Part shown: in pieces, positions 9,221 to 17,617 of the stretch | How positions within the stretch are numbered: the first letter of the stretch is position 1 | Layout of the letters: every line of letters begins with the position of its first letter | Assembly (NCBI RefSeq): GCF_003014485.1 | Contig: NZ_PYGA01000005.1 | Location: 124,001-188,000 of the forward strand | DNA length: 64,000 bases | Direction: 5' to 3' | Source: Murinocardiopsis flavida | GTDB taxonomy: Bacteria > Actinomycetota > Actinomycetes > Streptosporangiales > Streptosporangiaceae | Position numbers and translations under genes: made by a program | The notes under the pieces: generated by a model | What the model was told of the DNA's origin: nothing | Database searches by the model: none | What the model saw: only the letters and a program-made list of their open reading frames with translations

Positions 9221-10456
9221 GTGACCGGCCACCCCGCAGCCCCGGCGTCCGGTACCGCCCCCGCCGACCCGGCCGATGCCGTGCCGGGCGACCTGGCGAT
9301 GATCCGCGCCCTCTGGCCGGTCCTGCTGGCGTCGGCCGCGGGGCTGCTGCCCTTCACGGTCTTCGGCACCTTCCTCGTGCCCATCGCCGAAGGCGCCGAC
9401 GAGACCGTCGCCGCGGTGGGCGGCCTGCGCGGGCTCGGCGGCCTCGCCGCACTCGCCGTCGGGGTGGCGCTCGCCCCGCTGATCGACCGGCTGCCCAAGG
9501 AGTGGACCGCCGCCGCGGGGCTGCTGCTGCTCGGGCTCTCCTCGGCCCTCGGCGCGACCGGCTCCTTTCTCGCGCTCACGGCGTTCTGCCTGCTGGTCGG
9601 CGCCGCCACGTCGATGCTGAACCCGGCGCTCACCGCCGCGGCGGCCGACCGGTTCGGGTCGGGCGGCGCGGCCGGCCGCGCCGCCACCCTCGTGACCGCG
9701 ACGCAGTCGCTCACCGCCATGCTCGCCGCCCCCGTGATCGCGCTCCCGGCCCTGGTCTGGGGGTGGCAGGGGACCCTCAGCGCCGTCGCGGCGGCCTCGC
9801 TGCTGCTCGGCGCGCTCTTCCTGGTGCGGCGGCGCTCCGCGGCGCGGGCGGCGGAGCGTCCCCGGATCGGCTACCTGGCGACGTTCCGCGCGCTCCTGGC
9901 GATACCGGGGGCCGTGCCGCTACTGCTGATCGCGTTCCTGCGCACCGCCGCCTTCATGGGCTACCTCGCCTACCTCGCCGCGTTCTACGACGCGCGGTTC
10001 GGCCTGACCCCGGAGGTGTTCGCACTGGTGTGGACGCTCAGCGGCGGCTCGTTCTTCGTCGGCAACTACCTCTCGGGCCGCCTCGCCAACGCCGCGCCCC
10101 CCAGGATCGGCACCGAGGCGCTGCTCACGCTGGGCCTGGTGCTCGCGGCGGCGAGCACCCTGGGATTCGCGTTCACGACGTCGCTGCCGCTCGCGCTGGC
10201 GCTGACGGCCCTACAGGCGGTCGGCCACGCGGTCGTCGCGGCGTGCGTGGTCAGCCTGCTCGTGCGCCGGAGCGGGGAACTGCGCGGGTCGGCCCTCGCG
10301 GTGAACGCCGCGGGGATGAGCCTCGGCGTCTTCGCCGGGGCCGCGCTCGGCGGGGCCGGACTCGCTGCCGCCGGCCTCACCGGCGCCGGTACCGCACTGG
10401 GCTGCTGCGTCCTCGCCGCGCTCGTCGCCTCCCGGTGGGTCCGCCCCGCCCGCTGA
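9221..10456 (+). CDS. MFS transporter divergent from the metal importer
   Basis: 411 residues with about 12 membrane helices and a 28-residue polar head. It has a loop after helix 2 (APLIDRLPKEW) like the MFS loop, and VTATQSLTAMLAAPVIALPA in the fifth-helix region. The GTG at 9221 overlaps the stop of a possible 10-codon leader (METPMSEPTR, from 9192) as GTGA, which may couple its translation. Sharing a control region with a chelate importer suggests export of a siderophore or metallophore, or of the metal itself; this is inference from context. No siderophore synthesis genes are in the window. Confidence 0.8.
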   Translation: MTGHPAAPASGTAPADPADAVPGDLAMIRALWPVLLASAAGLLPFTVFGTFLVPIAEGADETVAAVGGLRGLGGLAALAVGVALAPLIDRLPKEWTAAAGLLLLGLSSALGATGSFLALTAFCLLVGAATSMLNPALTAAAADRFGSGGAAGRAATLVTATQSLTAMLAAPVIALPALVWGWQGTLSAVAAASLLLGALFLVRRRSAARAAERPRIGYLATFRALLAIPGAVPLLLIAFLRTAAFMGYLAYLAAFYDARFGLTPEVFALVWTLSGGSFFVGNYLSGRLANAAPPRIGTEALLTLGLVLAAASTLGFAFTTSLPLALALTALQAVGHAVVAACVVSLLVRRSGELRGSALAVNAAGMSLGVFAGAALGGAGLAAAGLTGAGTALGCCVLAALVASRWVRPAR

Positions 10457-10533
10457 GAACGCCCGCTGTGCCGGGGCGGGCGGGGCGGGCGCGCCGCGGC
10501 GGGAACGGGGCCGCCCGGCGGTAGCCTGCCTGC

Positions 10534-10959
10534 GTGTCTTCCATCACCGAGCCGGCCGTCCGCGACTTCCTCCAGCAGGGCACGCGCACCGGCAAGATCG
10601 CCTACACCTCGTCCGACGGCCGCCCGCTGGTGGCGCCGATCTGGTTCATCGTCGACGGCGACGAACTGGTCTTCAACACCGGCAAGGACACCGCGAAGGG
10701 GCGCTCGCTGGCCCGCGATCCGCGCGTGGCCCTCACCGTCGACCTGGAGGCGCCGCCTTACGCGTTCGTCCAGGTCCAGGGCGACGCCGTCCTCTCGGAG
10801 GACGCCGGCGAGCTCGTCAGCACGGCGACGGCCATCGCCCGGCGCTACATGGGCCCCGACCGCGCCGAGGAGTTCGGGCGCCGCAACGGCGTCCCCGGCG
10901 AACTGGTCGTCCGCATCCGCCCCAGCAAGGTGATCGCGCACTTCGACATGGCCGGGTAA
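10534..10959 (+). CDS. PPOX-class F420/flavin-dependent protein
   Basis: 141 residues. The pattern RTGKIAYTSSDGRPLVAPIW followed by FIVDGDELVFNTGKDTAKGR is the split-barrel fold of the pyridoxamine-oxidase-like family, and is closest to the F420-binding TIGR03618-type subgroup common in actinomycetes. The helical part (ATAIARRYMGPDRAEEF) and the end (VRIRPSKVIAHFDMAG) also fit. Members act as F420- or flavin-dependent reductases with poorly known substrates. The start is GTG 10534 after a GC-rich leader. It may be transcribed with the upstream MFS gene (77-bp gap) or alone. Confidence 0.82.
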   Translation: MSSITEPAVRDFLQQGTRTGKIAYTSSDGRPLVAPIWFIVDGDELVFNTGKDTAKGRSLARDPRVALTVDLEAPPYAFVQVQGDAVLSEDAGELVSTATAIARRYMGPDRAEEFGRRNGVPGELVVRIRPSKVIAHFDMAG

Positions 10960-11049
10960 CCCCGCCCCCACCCCGATCCCCCCGCTCCGGCAGCGCGGGA
11001 CGAACCCCGGTGCGGCCTGGTCGCCCGACGGCCGACAGCAGCCGACCGG

Positions 11050-11082
11050 GCCGCGGGGCGGGCCCGTGGACCGCCCCGCGGC
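11050..11082. terminator. Perfect 12-bp-stem hairpin between convergent genes
   Basis: GCCGCGGGGCGG and CCGCCCCGCGGC form a perfect stem with a 9-nt loop. It lies between the stops of the PPOX gene and the opposing DUF4185 gene, so it could serve both. Confidence 0.65.
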
Positions 11083-11088
11083 AGGGCC

Positions 11089-12306
11089 TCAGGCGGCGAA
11101 TCCGTCGATGCGGAACTGCATCACGCGGTAGGGCCAGCCGGGGTCGAGCTCTGGGGTGTCGGTGCCGGTGTTCCACTGGCTGACGGTGAGGTGCAGGGTC
11201 TCCAGGGTCGACCCGGGGATGATGTAGCCGCCGTAGACCTGGGCGACCTTGGAGTCGTCCTCGTCGCCCCAGGCGGTGTTCCTGATCAGCATCGTGCGCG
11301 GGGCCGTCGTCAGGTCGGCGTCGGGCCGGTCGACGACGATGCCCTCGATCCCGCTGTTGTCGGGATGGTTGTTGAAGAAGGTGAGCACCCATTTGCCGCC
11401 GAGCGGCCGCAGGCACATCTCGCCCATTTCGATGCGCTGGTCGGCGTCCATGACGGGTGTCGGCGGGTTCCCCCAGGCCCAGCCGCCTTCGGCGGCGCCC
11501 CACGACTCATAGGCCTCGGGGTTCTCGATGTGGTCCCGGTGCACCCGGAAGTGGTACATCTTCCGCATCCTGCGGCCGAACTCGGTGGAGTAGATGTGCA
11601 CCCACCCGTCGTCGCCGAGTGCCCAGGTGAGCAGCTGGAACGGGTTGGGGTCGGCCTCGGTCCCGCGGAATCCGGCGTCGAACAGGGCGACGGGCTCGGT
11701 GCCCCAGGTCTGCCCGTTGTCGGTGGACTTCCACAGCTCCGTGCGGGTCACCTTGCCGAGTTCCTCGTTGGCCATGGCGTGCAGGTAGATGGTGTCGCCG
11801 ATCACCACGGCGTCCGACGGCAGCACCGTGAACGCGCCGACGTGCTCGTAGGGCCAGAGCTGCTCGGCGGTGTCGCCGCCGACGGCCCCGGTCCACCGCA
11901 CGCCGCCGGCGACGTCCGAGGCGTCGGCGTAGAGGGCGGTCGGTGAGCGCCAGAAGTCCTGCGGGTCGGGTCCTCTGGCGTGCTCGTAGGAGTCGCCGAA
12001 CACGAACAGCAGGCGGCCGTCCGGGGTCGTGACGGGGATCCCGAGGTCGGTGGACGCCATGCGGAACCGGTCGGTCAGGCCGGGACCGGTGAGGTCGGCG
12101 ACCTTCGCGGAAACGGGCGCCCGCGCCTTCTCGCCGCCCCCGACGAGGCCGGCCATCGCCGACCGCCCCTGCGGCCCGCCGAACAGGGCCCCGGCGCCGA
12201 CCGCCAGTCCGGCGCCCGCCGCGGCCTTGAAGAACGTCGAGCGCCGCATCGGCGCCCGGGACGCGCCGCGGCGTGTTTGCCCGTCGTCACCTTCGCCAGC
12301 CCGCAT
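11089..12306 (-). CDS. Tat-exported DUF4185 protein
   Basis: 405 residues. The head has a Tat-type signal, MRRSTFFKAAAGAGLAVGAG, with a hydrophobic stretch. The mature part carries DUF4185-like beta-propeller motifs: RMASTDLGIPVTTPDGRLLF, VFGDSYEHA, GFRGTEADPNPFQLLTWALG and a late GKWVLTFFNN. DUF4185 proteins are secreted and resemble sugar-active propeller folds; reactions are not established. I chose ATG 12306 because GGGGG lies 5 nt upstream. ATG 12318 and ATG 12247 are in-frame options, and all keep the RR motif. A LacI-like palindrome lies just upstream. It is convergent with the PPOX gene. Confidence 0.82.
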   Translation of the reverse strand: MRAGEGDDGQTRRGASRAPMRRSTFFKAAAGAGLAVGAGALFGGPQGRSAMAGLVGGGEKARAPVSAKVADLTGPGLTDRFRMASTDLGIPVTTPDGRLLFVFGDSYEHARGPDPQDFWRSPTALYADASDVAGGVRWTGAVGGDTAEQLWPYEHVGAFTVLPSDAVVIGDTIYLHAMANEELGKVTRTELWKSTDNGQTWGTEPVALFDAGFRGTEADPNPFQLLTWALGDDGWVHIYSTEFGRRMRKMYHFRVHRDHIENPEAYESWGAAEGGWAWGNPPTPVMDADQRIEMGEMCLRPLGGKWVLTFFNNHPDNSGIEGIVVDRPDADLTTAPRTMLIRNTAWGDEDDSKVAQVYGGYIIPGSTLETLHLTVSQWNTGTDTPELDPGWPYRVMQFRIDGFAA

Positions 12307-12659
12307 GCATACCCCCATACCGAGAAATCGATTTCACATCGAAGCATCGCGGTATGGCCGTGTCAACCGCGACGAATCAGGCCGAAACAGCCTGAAACGC
12401 AGCGGATTCCGCCGTCCCGCCAGCCGGACCACCGCCCCGAGCCGGCCGGGGCCGGATCCGGCCCCCGTCCCACATTCCGCACCGCAGATCCCGGGTTTCC
12501 CCACCGAATCCCCACGTCCTACCCCGGTGACGATGAAATCGCCGCAAAGGAGGGCTAAAAGGGACGCGCGGCGGCGCGGCCCCCGCGGCGCCCCGGTGCT
12601 TCGGTGGACTCGGGACACCGCGCCGCTGCTCAGAGCGGGGCCCGCGACGAGGGGGAGCG
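12307..12659. other. Divergent promoter region
   Basis: This 353-bp gap separates the DUF4185 gene (minus) from the membrane-anchored protein gene (plus). The 12324-12365 part is comparatively AT-rich and carries the GAAATCGATTTC palindrome. I see no gene in the remainder. Confidence 0.5.
12324..12335. promoter_or_regulatory. GAAATCGATTTC palindrome, LacI-like operator candidate
   Basis: This is a perfect 12-bp palindrome with a central CG, the usual centre of LacI-family operators. It lies 18 bp upstream of the chosen DUF4185 start. No LacI-type regulator is encoded in the window. Confidence 0.45.
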
Positions 12660-13280
12660 ATGGCCGAGCCGATGACCGGCGGGCGGGACCGGCCGCCATG
12701 GACGACGAAGGCGCGATGGCTGCCGCTCGGGGTCACCCTCGGCATGATCGCCCTGCTGGCGCTCGGGCTGCCCCTGCTGAACGCGCTGCTCCCCGATAGC
12801 GAACCGGTCCCCGCCGACCGGAGCATGCGGATCGCCTCGGGCGGCGGGCACGACGCCACACTGACGTTCGACCCGGGCTGGGCACTGCACCCCGATTCGA
12901 GCCAAGAGGGGCAGAACTACCTGTTCAGCCGCAATCACGTGCGGCTCGTGCTGAACACCGTGACCCCGCACGACGGTTCCCCCGACAGCGCGGCTGACCT
13001 GTGGAGCGGGATGCGGAAGATCGTCCGCGTCTCCGATCCCGCCACGCGCCTGGGCGAACCGCGACCCGTCGCATCCGACAGCGGTGCCACCGGGCTGTCC
13101 GGCTCGGCGCGCACCGACACCGAGGCGGGGACGGCGGGCGTCTTCCCCGCCCCCGGGCGGGACTTCGCCGTGGAGATGGTGGTGATGAGCGGCCCCGAGG
13201 CGACGGCGGCCGACGTGGAGGCCGCCAAGCGCGCGGTCCGTTCGATCAGGTTCACCGAGCACCATGGAGGCGCGCCATGA
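12660..13280 (+). CDS. Membrane-anchored extracellular protein, unknown function
   Basis: 206 residues. ATG 12660 follows GAGGGGGAG. One membrane helix (LPLGVTLGMIALLALGLPLL, residues about 20-42) anchors an outer domain of about 160 residues. The domain has a pattern seen in actinobacterial exported proteins of unknown function: ATLTFDPGWALHPD, then RNHVRLVLNTVTPHD and a C-terminal AAKRAVRSIRFT. Its stop overlaps the start of the PrsW-like gene as ATGA, so the pair is translationally coupled. The outer domain could be a substrate or partner of that protease; this is a guess from coupling only. Confidence 0.7.
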   Translation: MAEPMTGGRDRPPWTTKARWLPLGVTLGMIALLALGLPLLNALLPDSEPVPADRSMRIASGGGHDATLTFDPGWALHPDSSQEGQNYLFSRNHVRLVLNTVTPHDGSPDSAADLWSGMRKIVRVSDPATRLGEPRPVASDSGATGLSGSARTDTEAGTAGVFPAPGRDFAVEMVVMSGPEATAADVEAAKRAVRSIRFTEHHGGAP

Positions 13281-14419
13281 GCCACGCCCGCCCGTACCCG
13301 GGAACGGCACCGCCCGCTCAGCCGACGGTCCCACCGCAGAGGGCATCGGGCCCGTGGGAGTCCGGCCCGCAGCGCGGCGCCGGCGCGAGCCCCCGCCACG
13401 CGCGCGCCGCGCTCCCCGCCCTCACCGCGCGCCTCGCCTACATCGTGCTGTGCGCCGCCGGGCTGGTGATCCTGCTGCGCCAGTACGGCCCGGCCGCGCG
13501 GGTCTTCCCCGTGGAAGCCGTGACGGCGTTCGTACTCCTGGCGGCGGCGCTGGCCATCGGCGCTTGGGCACTGTGCAGGATCCGGCCGGTGCGCCCGCCG
13601 TCGGCGGGGTCCGCGGCGGCCGCAGTGGCGTGGGGGGTCACCGCCCCCGTCGGCCTCGCCATGGTCGCCAACCAGGCGCTGATCGGGATGTGGTCGAAGG
13701 GCGCGGGGCTGGCCTTCGCGGCGGACTGGGCGCCGGCGCTGTCGGCCCCGCTCAACGAGGAAGTGCTCAAGCTCGCCGGCGTCGTGCTCATCGCCGTCGC
13801 CGCGCCGTGGGCGGTGCGGGGGCCCGTCGACGGCTTCATCCTCGGCGCGCTCGTCGGGCTGGGCTTCCAGATGGTCGAGAACGCCACCTACGCCCTCAAC
13901 CTGGTGATGCAGCAGGGCGCGACGGACGGCCTGCAATCGACCCTCCTGTCCGTCGTGCTGCGCGTCGGGCTCACCGGCCTCGGCACACACTGGGCGATGT
14001 CCGCCGTCGCGGGGACGGCGGTCGGGATACTCGCGGCGGAGCGGTGGCGCCCCGGACGGCGCCGCGCAGCGGGCGCGGCAGTGCTCGTGCTGGTGGCGGT
14101 GGCGCTGCACTGGTTCTTCGACGCGCCGCTGCTCGGCGGTTCGGTGGCGGGGACGCTGGTCAAGGTCGCCGCGGGGTTCTGCACCGCGATGGTGGTCTAC
14201 TTCGCCGTGCGGCACGGCTACCGGCGCCGCGTCCGCCGCGCCCTCGCCGACGCGGGCGAGGCGCTCGATCTGCACCGCTCCGACGCGCTGGCGCTGGCCC
14301 GGCGGAGCGGGCGGCGCAAGGCGCTGCTCCGCGTCCCCCTGCCCGACCGCCCGGCCGCCGAGTCGCGGCAGCGCGAACTGCTCGCCACCGCCGAACGCCG
14401 GGCCGACGCCGAAGAGTAG
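13277..14419 (+). CDS. prsW: PrsW-family intramembrane metalloprotease
   Basis: 380 residues, with about eight membrane helices between a 45-residue Pro-rich head and a basic tail. The three PrsW signatures are visible: NEEVLK (the EExxK motif), FQMVENATY (second Glu), and histidines in GTHWAMSA and LHWFFDAPL. The family belongs to the CPBP/type II CAAX protease group and cuts membrane-anchored anti-sigma factors in Bacillus; targets in actinomycetes are mostly unknown. It overlaps the upstream gene by 4 bp. A strong hairpin follows 100 bp downstream. Confidence 0.9.
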   Translation: MSHARPYPGTAPPAQPTVPPQRASGPWESGPQRGAGASPRHARAALPALTARLAYIVLCAAGLVILLRQYGPAARVFPVEAVTAFVLLAAALAIGAWALCRIRPVRPPSAGSAAAAVAWGVTAPVGLAMVANQALIGMWSKGAGLAFAADWAPALSAPLNEEVLKLAGVVLIAVAAPWAVRGPVDGFILGALVGLGFQMVENATYALNLVMQQGATDGLQSTLLSVVLRVGLTGLGTHWAMSAVAGTAVGILAAERWRPGRRRAAGAAVLVLVAVALHWFFDAPLLGGSVAGTLVKVAAGFCTAMVVYFAVRHGYRRRVRRALADAGEALDLHRSDALALARRSGRRKALLRVPLPDRPAAESRQRELLATAERRADAEE

Positions 14420-14519
14420 AACACCGCCACGCGCGGCACCAACGTGGGCGGTATGGCGTGTGGTCCGCGGGTGGACTTTCGGGCCCGCCAAGGTCCGTCC
14501 GGCCACGGGGGTTCTCTGA

Positions 14520-14543
14520 GGCCGGTCCGCAGACGGACCGGCC
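14520..14543. terminator. Hairpin between convergent genes
   Basis: GGCCGGTCCG and CGGACCGGCC form a perfect 10-bp stem around a CAGA tetraloop. It lies between the PrsW-like stop and the opposing SDR stop. Confidence 0.65.
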
Positions 14544-14714
14544 CCAAGAAGCCCGTCCGATCCGGCCAGGGCGCGGAGCCCCGCCCGCCGTGGTCGCTTC
14601 CCCACTTTGAACAGGTGCCGTAGGGGACATTGCCCGGGCTTCAGCGCGTCGAGTGCAGGCGCGGCGGGTGGGGCCGAGCGGCCGGGATGCGGCGGACGGG
14701 ACGGGGCGGGCGGG

Positions 14715-15563
14715 TCAGCTCGCCTGGATCTCGCCGCCCGTCGGGGTGAGGGTCTCCCCCGTGTAGAACGACGAGAGGCGCCCACTCGCGAAGAACACGT
14801 ACGACGGTGCGATCTCGTCGGGGTCGGCGGCGCGCCCCATGGGCGACTGCTCTCCGAATCCCGCCACTTTCTCCTCCGGAAGGGTCGCCGGGATCAGCGG
14901 GGTCCACACCGGACCGGGCGCGACGCAGTTCACCCGCACGCCCCGATCCAGGTAGTGCTGGGCGAGCGACGAGGCCAGGTTCATGGCGGCGGCCTTGCTC
15001 GACGCGTAGTCGATCAGGCTCTTGTTGCCGCGCAGCCCGTTGATCGAGCCGGTGATGACGACCGATCCGCCGCTGGGCAGCAGCGGCACCGCCGCGCGCA
15101 GCAGCCAGAACACGCTGTAGACGTTCACCTGGAAGGTGCGCGTGAGCTGCTCGGTGGTCAGCTCGGCGAAGTCGGCCACAGCGGCCTGGGTGGCGTGGTG
15201 CAGGACCAGGACGTCCAGCCCGCCCAGGCCCGACTCGGCCCGGGCCACGACGTCGGCGCAGTGTCCCTCGTCGGCCAGGTCGCCGGGGATGGTCACGCAG
15301 GTCCGCCCGGCCTTCTCGACCAGGGACGCGGTGTGCGCGGCGTCGTCGTGCTCGTCGAGGTAGGCGATGGCGACGTCGGCGCCCTCCTTGGCGAACGCCG
15401 CTGCGACGGCCCGCCCGATCCCGGAGTCGCCCCCGGTGATCAGTGCCCGCGCGCCGTTCAGGAGCCCGCTGCCCTGGTAGCCGCGCATCTCATCGCGCGG
15501 CCGCGGGTTCATCGGCTCCGTGCGCCCCGGGTAGGACTGCGTTTGGCCTTCGATTCCACTCAC
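14715..15563 (-). CDS. Short-chain dehydrogenase, YhdF/YdaD general-stress type
   Basis: 282 residues. The Rossmann motif is ITGGDSGIGRAVA, and the active site is Ser in ITGSINGLRGNKSLID with YASSK. The N-terminal extension with GQTQSYPGRTEPMNPRP is typical of the YhdF/YdaD (general stress 39-like) SDR group, unlike short SDRs that start at the Rossmann fold. GTG 15563 is preceded by AAGGGAG, so the longer ATG-started frame through the 18-bp repeats is not needed. Its downstream-strand neighbours (SRPBCC, hemerythrin-like, ChaB) make a block often linked to oxidative, osmotic or desiccation stress; substrate is unknown. Confidence 0.85.
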   Translation of the reverse strand: MSGIEGQTQSYPGRTEPMNPRPRDEMRGYQGSGLLNGARALITGGDSGIGRAVAAAFAKEGADVAIAYLDEHDDAAHTASLVEKAGRTCVTIPGDLADEGHCADVVARAESGLGGLDVLVLHHATQAAVADFAELTTEQLTRTFQVNVYSVFWLLRAAVPLLPSGGSVVITGSINGLRGNKSLIDYASSKAAAMNLASSLAQHYLDRGVRVNCVAPGPVWTPLIPATLPEEKVAGFGEQSPMGRAADPDEIAPSYVFFASGRLSSFYTGETLTPTGGEIQAS

Positions 15564-15624
15564 GGTGTGCTCCCTTTCCGTGGCCGTGCCTGTGCCGCCG
15601 CTGTCCGATCCGCCGCGGGCGGGC

Positions 15625-15705
15625 GGTCCACCGCCAACGGCCGGTCCACCGCGAACGGCCGGTCCAACGCCAACGGCCGGTCCAACGCCAACGGCCGGTC
15701 CACCG
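15625..15705. repeat. 18-bp tandem repeat, four copies plus a partial
   Basis: The unit is GGTCCACCGCCAACGGCC with small changes. It starts 62 bp upstream of the SDR start codon, in its promoter region. A minus-strand frame is open through it, but it is low-complexity and lies upstream of a better-supported start. Confidence 0.85.
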
Positions 15706-15845
15706 TGGGTGTCCGGTCGCGGCCGGACACCGGTACCCGCCATCGGGCGGTGCGGCCGGCCGCTCCCCCGCGCGGCCACCCGCGCCGCCGGTCCATCCGC
15801 ACCACCGGTCCACCCGCGCCGCCGGGCCGCCTGCCGCCCGGGTCC

Positions 15846-16304
15846 TCACTGCCGGGGCGGCACCTCGCCGCGCCACGCCCCCGTGGGTGTGCGCCGCTCC
15901 TCGATGAAGTGCTTGAACCTGCGCAGGTCGTCCTTTACCCGGCCGCGCACCAGCCCGAGCCGGTCGCCGAGTGTGTCGACGGTTCCCTCGGGGACGGTCC
16001 GCATCCGCAGGGTGACCCGGGTGCGCTCCGCGTCGAGCCGGTGGAACGCCACCACGCCGTCGTGGGTGACGCCGTCGACGGTCCGCCAGGCGATGCGCTC
16101 GTCGGGGACCTGTTCGACGACCTCCGCGTCGAACCGGCGGTGTCGACCCCCGATCACGATCTCCCAGGTCATCCGGGTGTCGCCGTGTTGGACGACGTCG
16201 ACCACGCCCGCCATGAACTCGGGGAAGGTCGCGAACTGGGTCCACTGGTCGTAGACGAGGCCCACGGGGACCTCGACGTCGACCGTTTCGGCGATCTCCG
16301 ACAC
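15846..16304 (-). CDS. SRPBCC (polyketide cyclase/dehydrase-like) protein
   Basis: 152 residues with the START-like helix-grip pattern: VDVEVPVGLVYDQWTQFATF near the start, PEFMAGVVDVVQ, and ERTRVTLRMRTVPEG in the sheet, ending in a helix with DDLRRFKHFIEER. This matches the SRPBCC subgroup common in actinomycetes that binds hydrophobic ligands. GTG 16304 has an ideal GGAGGT 6 nt upstream. It lies between the hemerythrin-like gene and the SDR gene on the same strand, separated by 65 and 282 bp. No ligand can be named. Confidence 0.85.
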   Translation of the reverse strand: MSEIAETVDVEVPVGLVYDQWTQFATFPEFMAGVVDVVQHGDTRMTWEIVIGGRHRRFDAEVVEQVPDERIAWRTVDGVTHDGVVAFHRLDAERTRVTLRMRTVPEGTVDTLGDRLGLVRGRVKDDLRRFKHFIEERRTPTGAWRGEVPPRQ

Positions 16305-16369
16305 GAGCCACCTCCGGTGCGCGTCCGCTGCGGGTGCCACCCGCCCGCGGGGCGGGGCCGGTGCCGCTG

Positions 16370-16939
16370 TCAGCGGCGCCGGCCTTCGGCCGCGTCGCGC
16401 AGCCGGTCGGCCAGTGCCAGGCCCCGGTGCGCGATCCTGTTCATGGGGGGTTCGTCCGGGCCATCGGGGTGCGCGCGCGTCGGCGCGGTGCGCTTGGCGG
16501 TCAGCAGCCGCCGCCCGTGCTCGCGGCGCTGCCGGGCGGTGGTCGCCGCCACCAGCTTGGGCAGGATCCGCGCCTCTTCGGCGAAGCGGGCGCGGACCTG
16601 CGCCGTGAGCCGCGCCAGCACGACCTCGAACCGCTCGTCCTCTGCGGACTCCAGCTCCTTCAGTTCGCGCTCGACCCGACCGTTCCCGGCGACCTGCCGC
16701 CGGGCGACCTCCTCGCCGTCGGGCAGGAACTTCCGCATGAACGGGTACAGGTGCGCTTCCTTGACCGCGGCGTCGCTCGCCAGGTCGGCGGCCACGTCGC
16801 CGGCCGCCTTGCGCCGTTCCGACGCTCCGGCGGGCGCACCGGCCTCCAGGGTGCCGAGGTCTCGCTCGATCGCCTGGTGGTCGGCCTCCAACGCCGTCGC
16901 GATGTCGGTGGGCGGGTTGGGGGGAGTCGGATACCTCAT
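16370..16939 (-). CDS. Hemerythrin-like (HHE) protein with altered ligand residues
   Basis: 189 residues, mainly helical. The HHE frame is recognisable: ALEADHQAIERDL, then a KEAHLYPFMRKFLPDGEE segment, LESAEDERFEVVLARL and RFAEEARILPKLV. In standard members, His residues precede the E..LYP and E..LFP parts and follow in EH.H. Here those places read Asp/Ala, Asp/Glu and Arg, and only the first His (DHQ) and one in EAHLYP remain. A normal di-iron site is therefore doubtful. A basic tail ends the protein. It belongs to the stress-type block with ChaB and SDR genes. The family call is good; oxygen or iron binding is not supported. Confidence 0.75.
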   Translation of the reverse strand: MRYPTPPNPPTDIATALEADHQAIERDLGTLEAGAPAGASERRKAAGDVAADLASDAAVKEAHLYPFMRKFLPDGEEVARRQVAGNGRVERELKELESAEDERFEVVLARLTAQVRARFAEEARILPKLVAATTARQRREHGRRLLTAKRTAPTRAHPDGPDEPPMNRIAHRGLALADRLRDAAEGRRR

Positions 16940-17071
16940 GGCTCCTCAATCGGTCGGCTCGGCCGGTGGAGCGTGCTCCCTCCGGCCTCTCTGTCCCCTC
17001 CCGCTAACCCTGATCGGGCCCACTCACACCAGAACGCGCGAAGTCCGCCGGTTCCGGCGGCATCCGCCGAT

Positions 17072-17127
17072 CGCACGCCGCCGACCGCACGCCGCCGACC
17101 GCACGCCGCCGTCCGCACGCCGCCGGG
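17072..17127. repeat. 14-bp tandem repeat, four copies
   Basis: The unit CGCACGCCGCCGAC repeats four times with changes only at its last three bases. It lies between the start of the hemerythrin-like gene and the stop of chaB, ending 9 bp beyond the chaB stop. Confidence 0.85.
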
Positions 17128-17136
17128 TGCGGGGCG

Positions 17137-17541
17137 TCACGAGCCGCGCGTCCGCCGTCCGCTCTCCTTGCGGAGCGCCGTGACGAGCTGCGCCTTGGTC
17201 ATGGTGGACCGACCGTGCACGCCCAACCGTCGGGCCTGCCGGTACAGGTGCTCCTTCGACGCGGCGGCGTCCACGCCCCCGGCGGTGGCCTTGTCGGCGC
17301 CGCGACCCTTGGCGGCCTTCGGGTTGGCGGCCTGGCGGTCCGACGGCCCGGCGGACGCCTTGGCCTCCCAGTGGTCGCCGACCTTCTCGTAGGTGTGCTT
17401 CAGCGCCGCGAACGCGACCCGGTGGGCGCGCTCGCCCTCGCCGTACTCCTGCACCGCCGAGTCGTGGGCCTTGATCCAGGTCCGTTGCGCCTTCTTCGCC
17501 GAGCGCTCCAGTGTGGCGGGCAGCTCTTGTCGACCGGGCAT
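17137..17541 (-). CDS. chaB: ChaB-family protein with C-terminal Rho-N-like domain
   Basis: 134 residues. The first 60 residues, LPATLERSAKKAQRTWIKAH onward with AFAALKHTYEKVGDHWE, fit the ChaB domain. After a basic Ala/Lys linker, the end SKEHLYRQARRLGVHGRS plus MTKAQLVTALRK resembles a Rho-N/SAP-like nucleic-acid-binding helix pair. In E. coli ChaB is linked to cation transport regulation, but actinobacterial members are usually small stress-linked proteins without a transporter. It is the first gene of the block on this strand and has a start ATG at 17541. Confidence 0.82.
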   Translation of the reverse strand: MPGRQELPATLERSAKKAQRTWIKAHDSAVQEYGEGERAHRVAFAALKHTYEKVGDHWEAKASAGPSDRQAANPKAAKGRGADKATAGGVDAAASKEHLYRQARRLGVHGRSTMTKAQLVTALRKESGRRTRGS

Positions 17542-17617
17542 CGCCGGACACCTCCAGACGGGTCGTTTCCACCACCGCTACCTGGCGCGACCCGGTTGAA
17601 ACGCGCGGCAGCCGGAT

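Noticed and set aside
14805-15040. Plus-strand small frames over the SDR gene
   Set aside because: No ribosome site, no family features, and the SDR reading is intact on the other strand.
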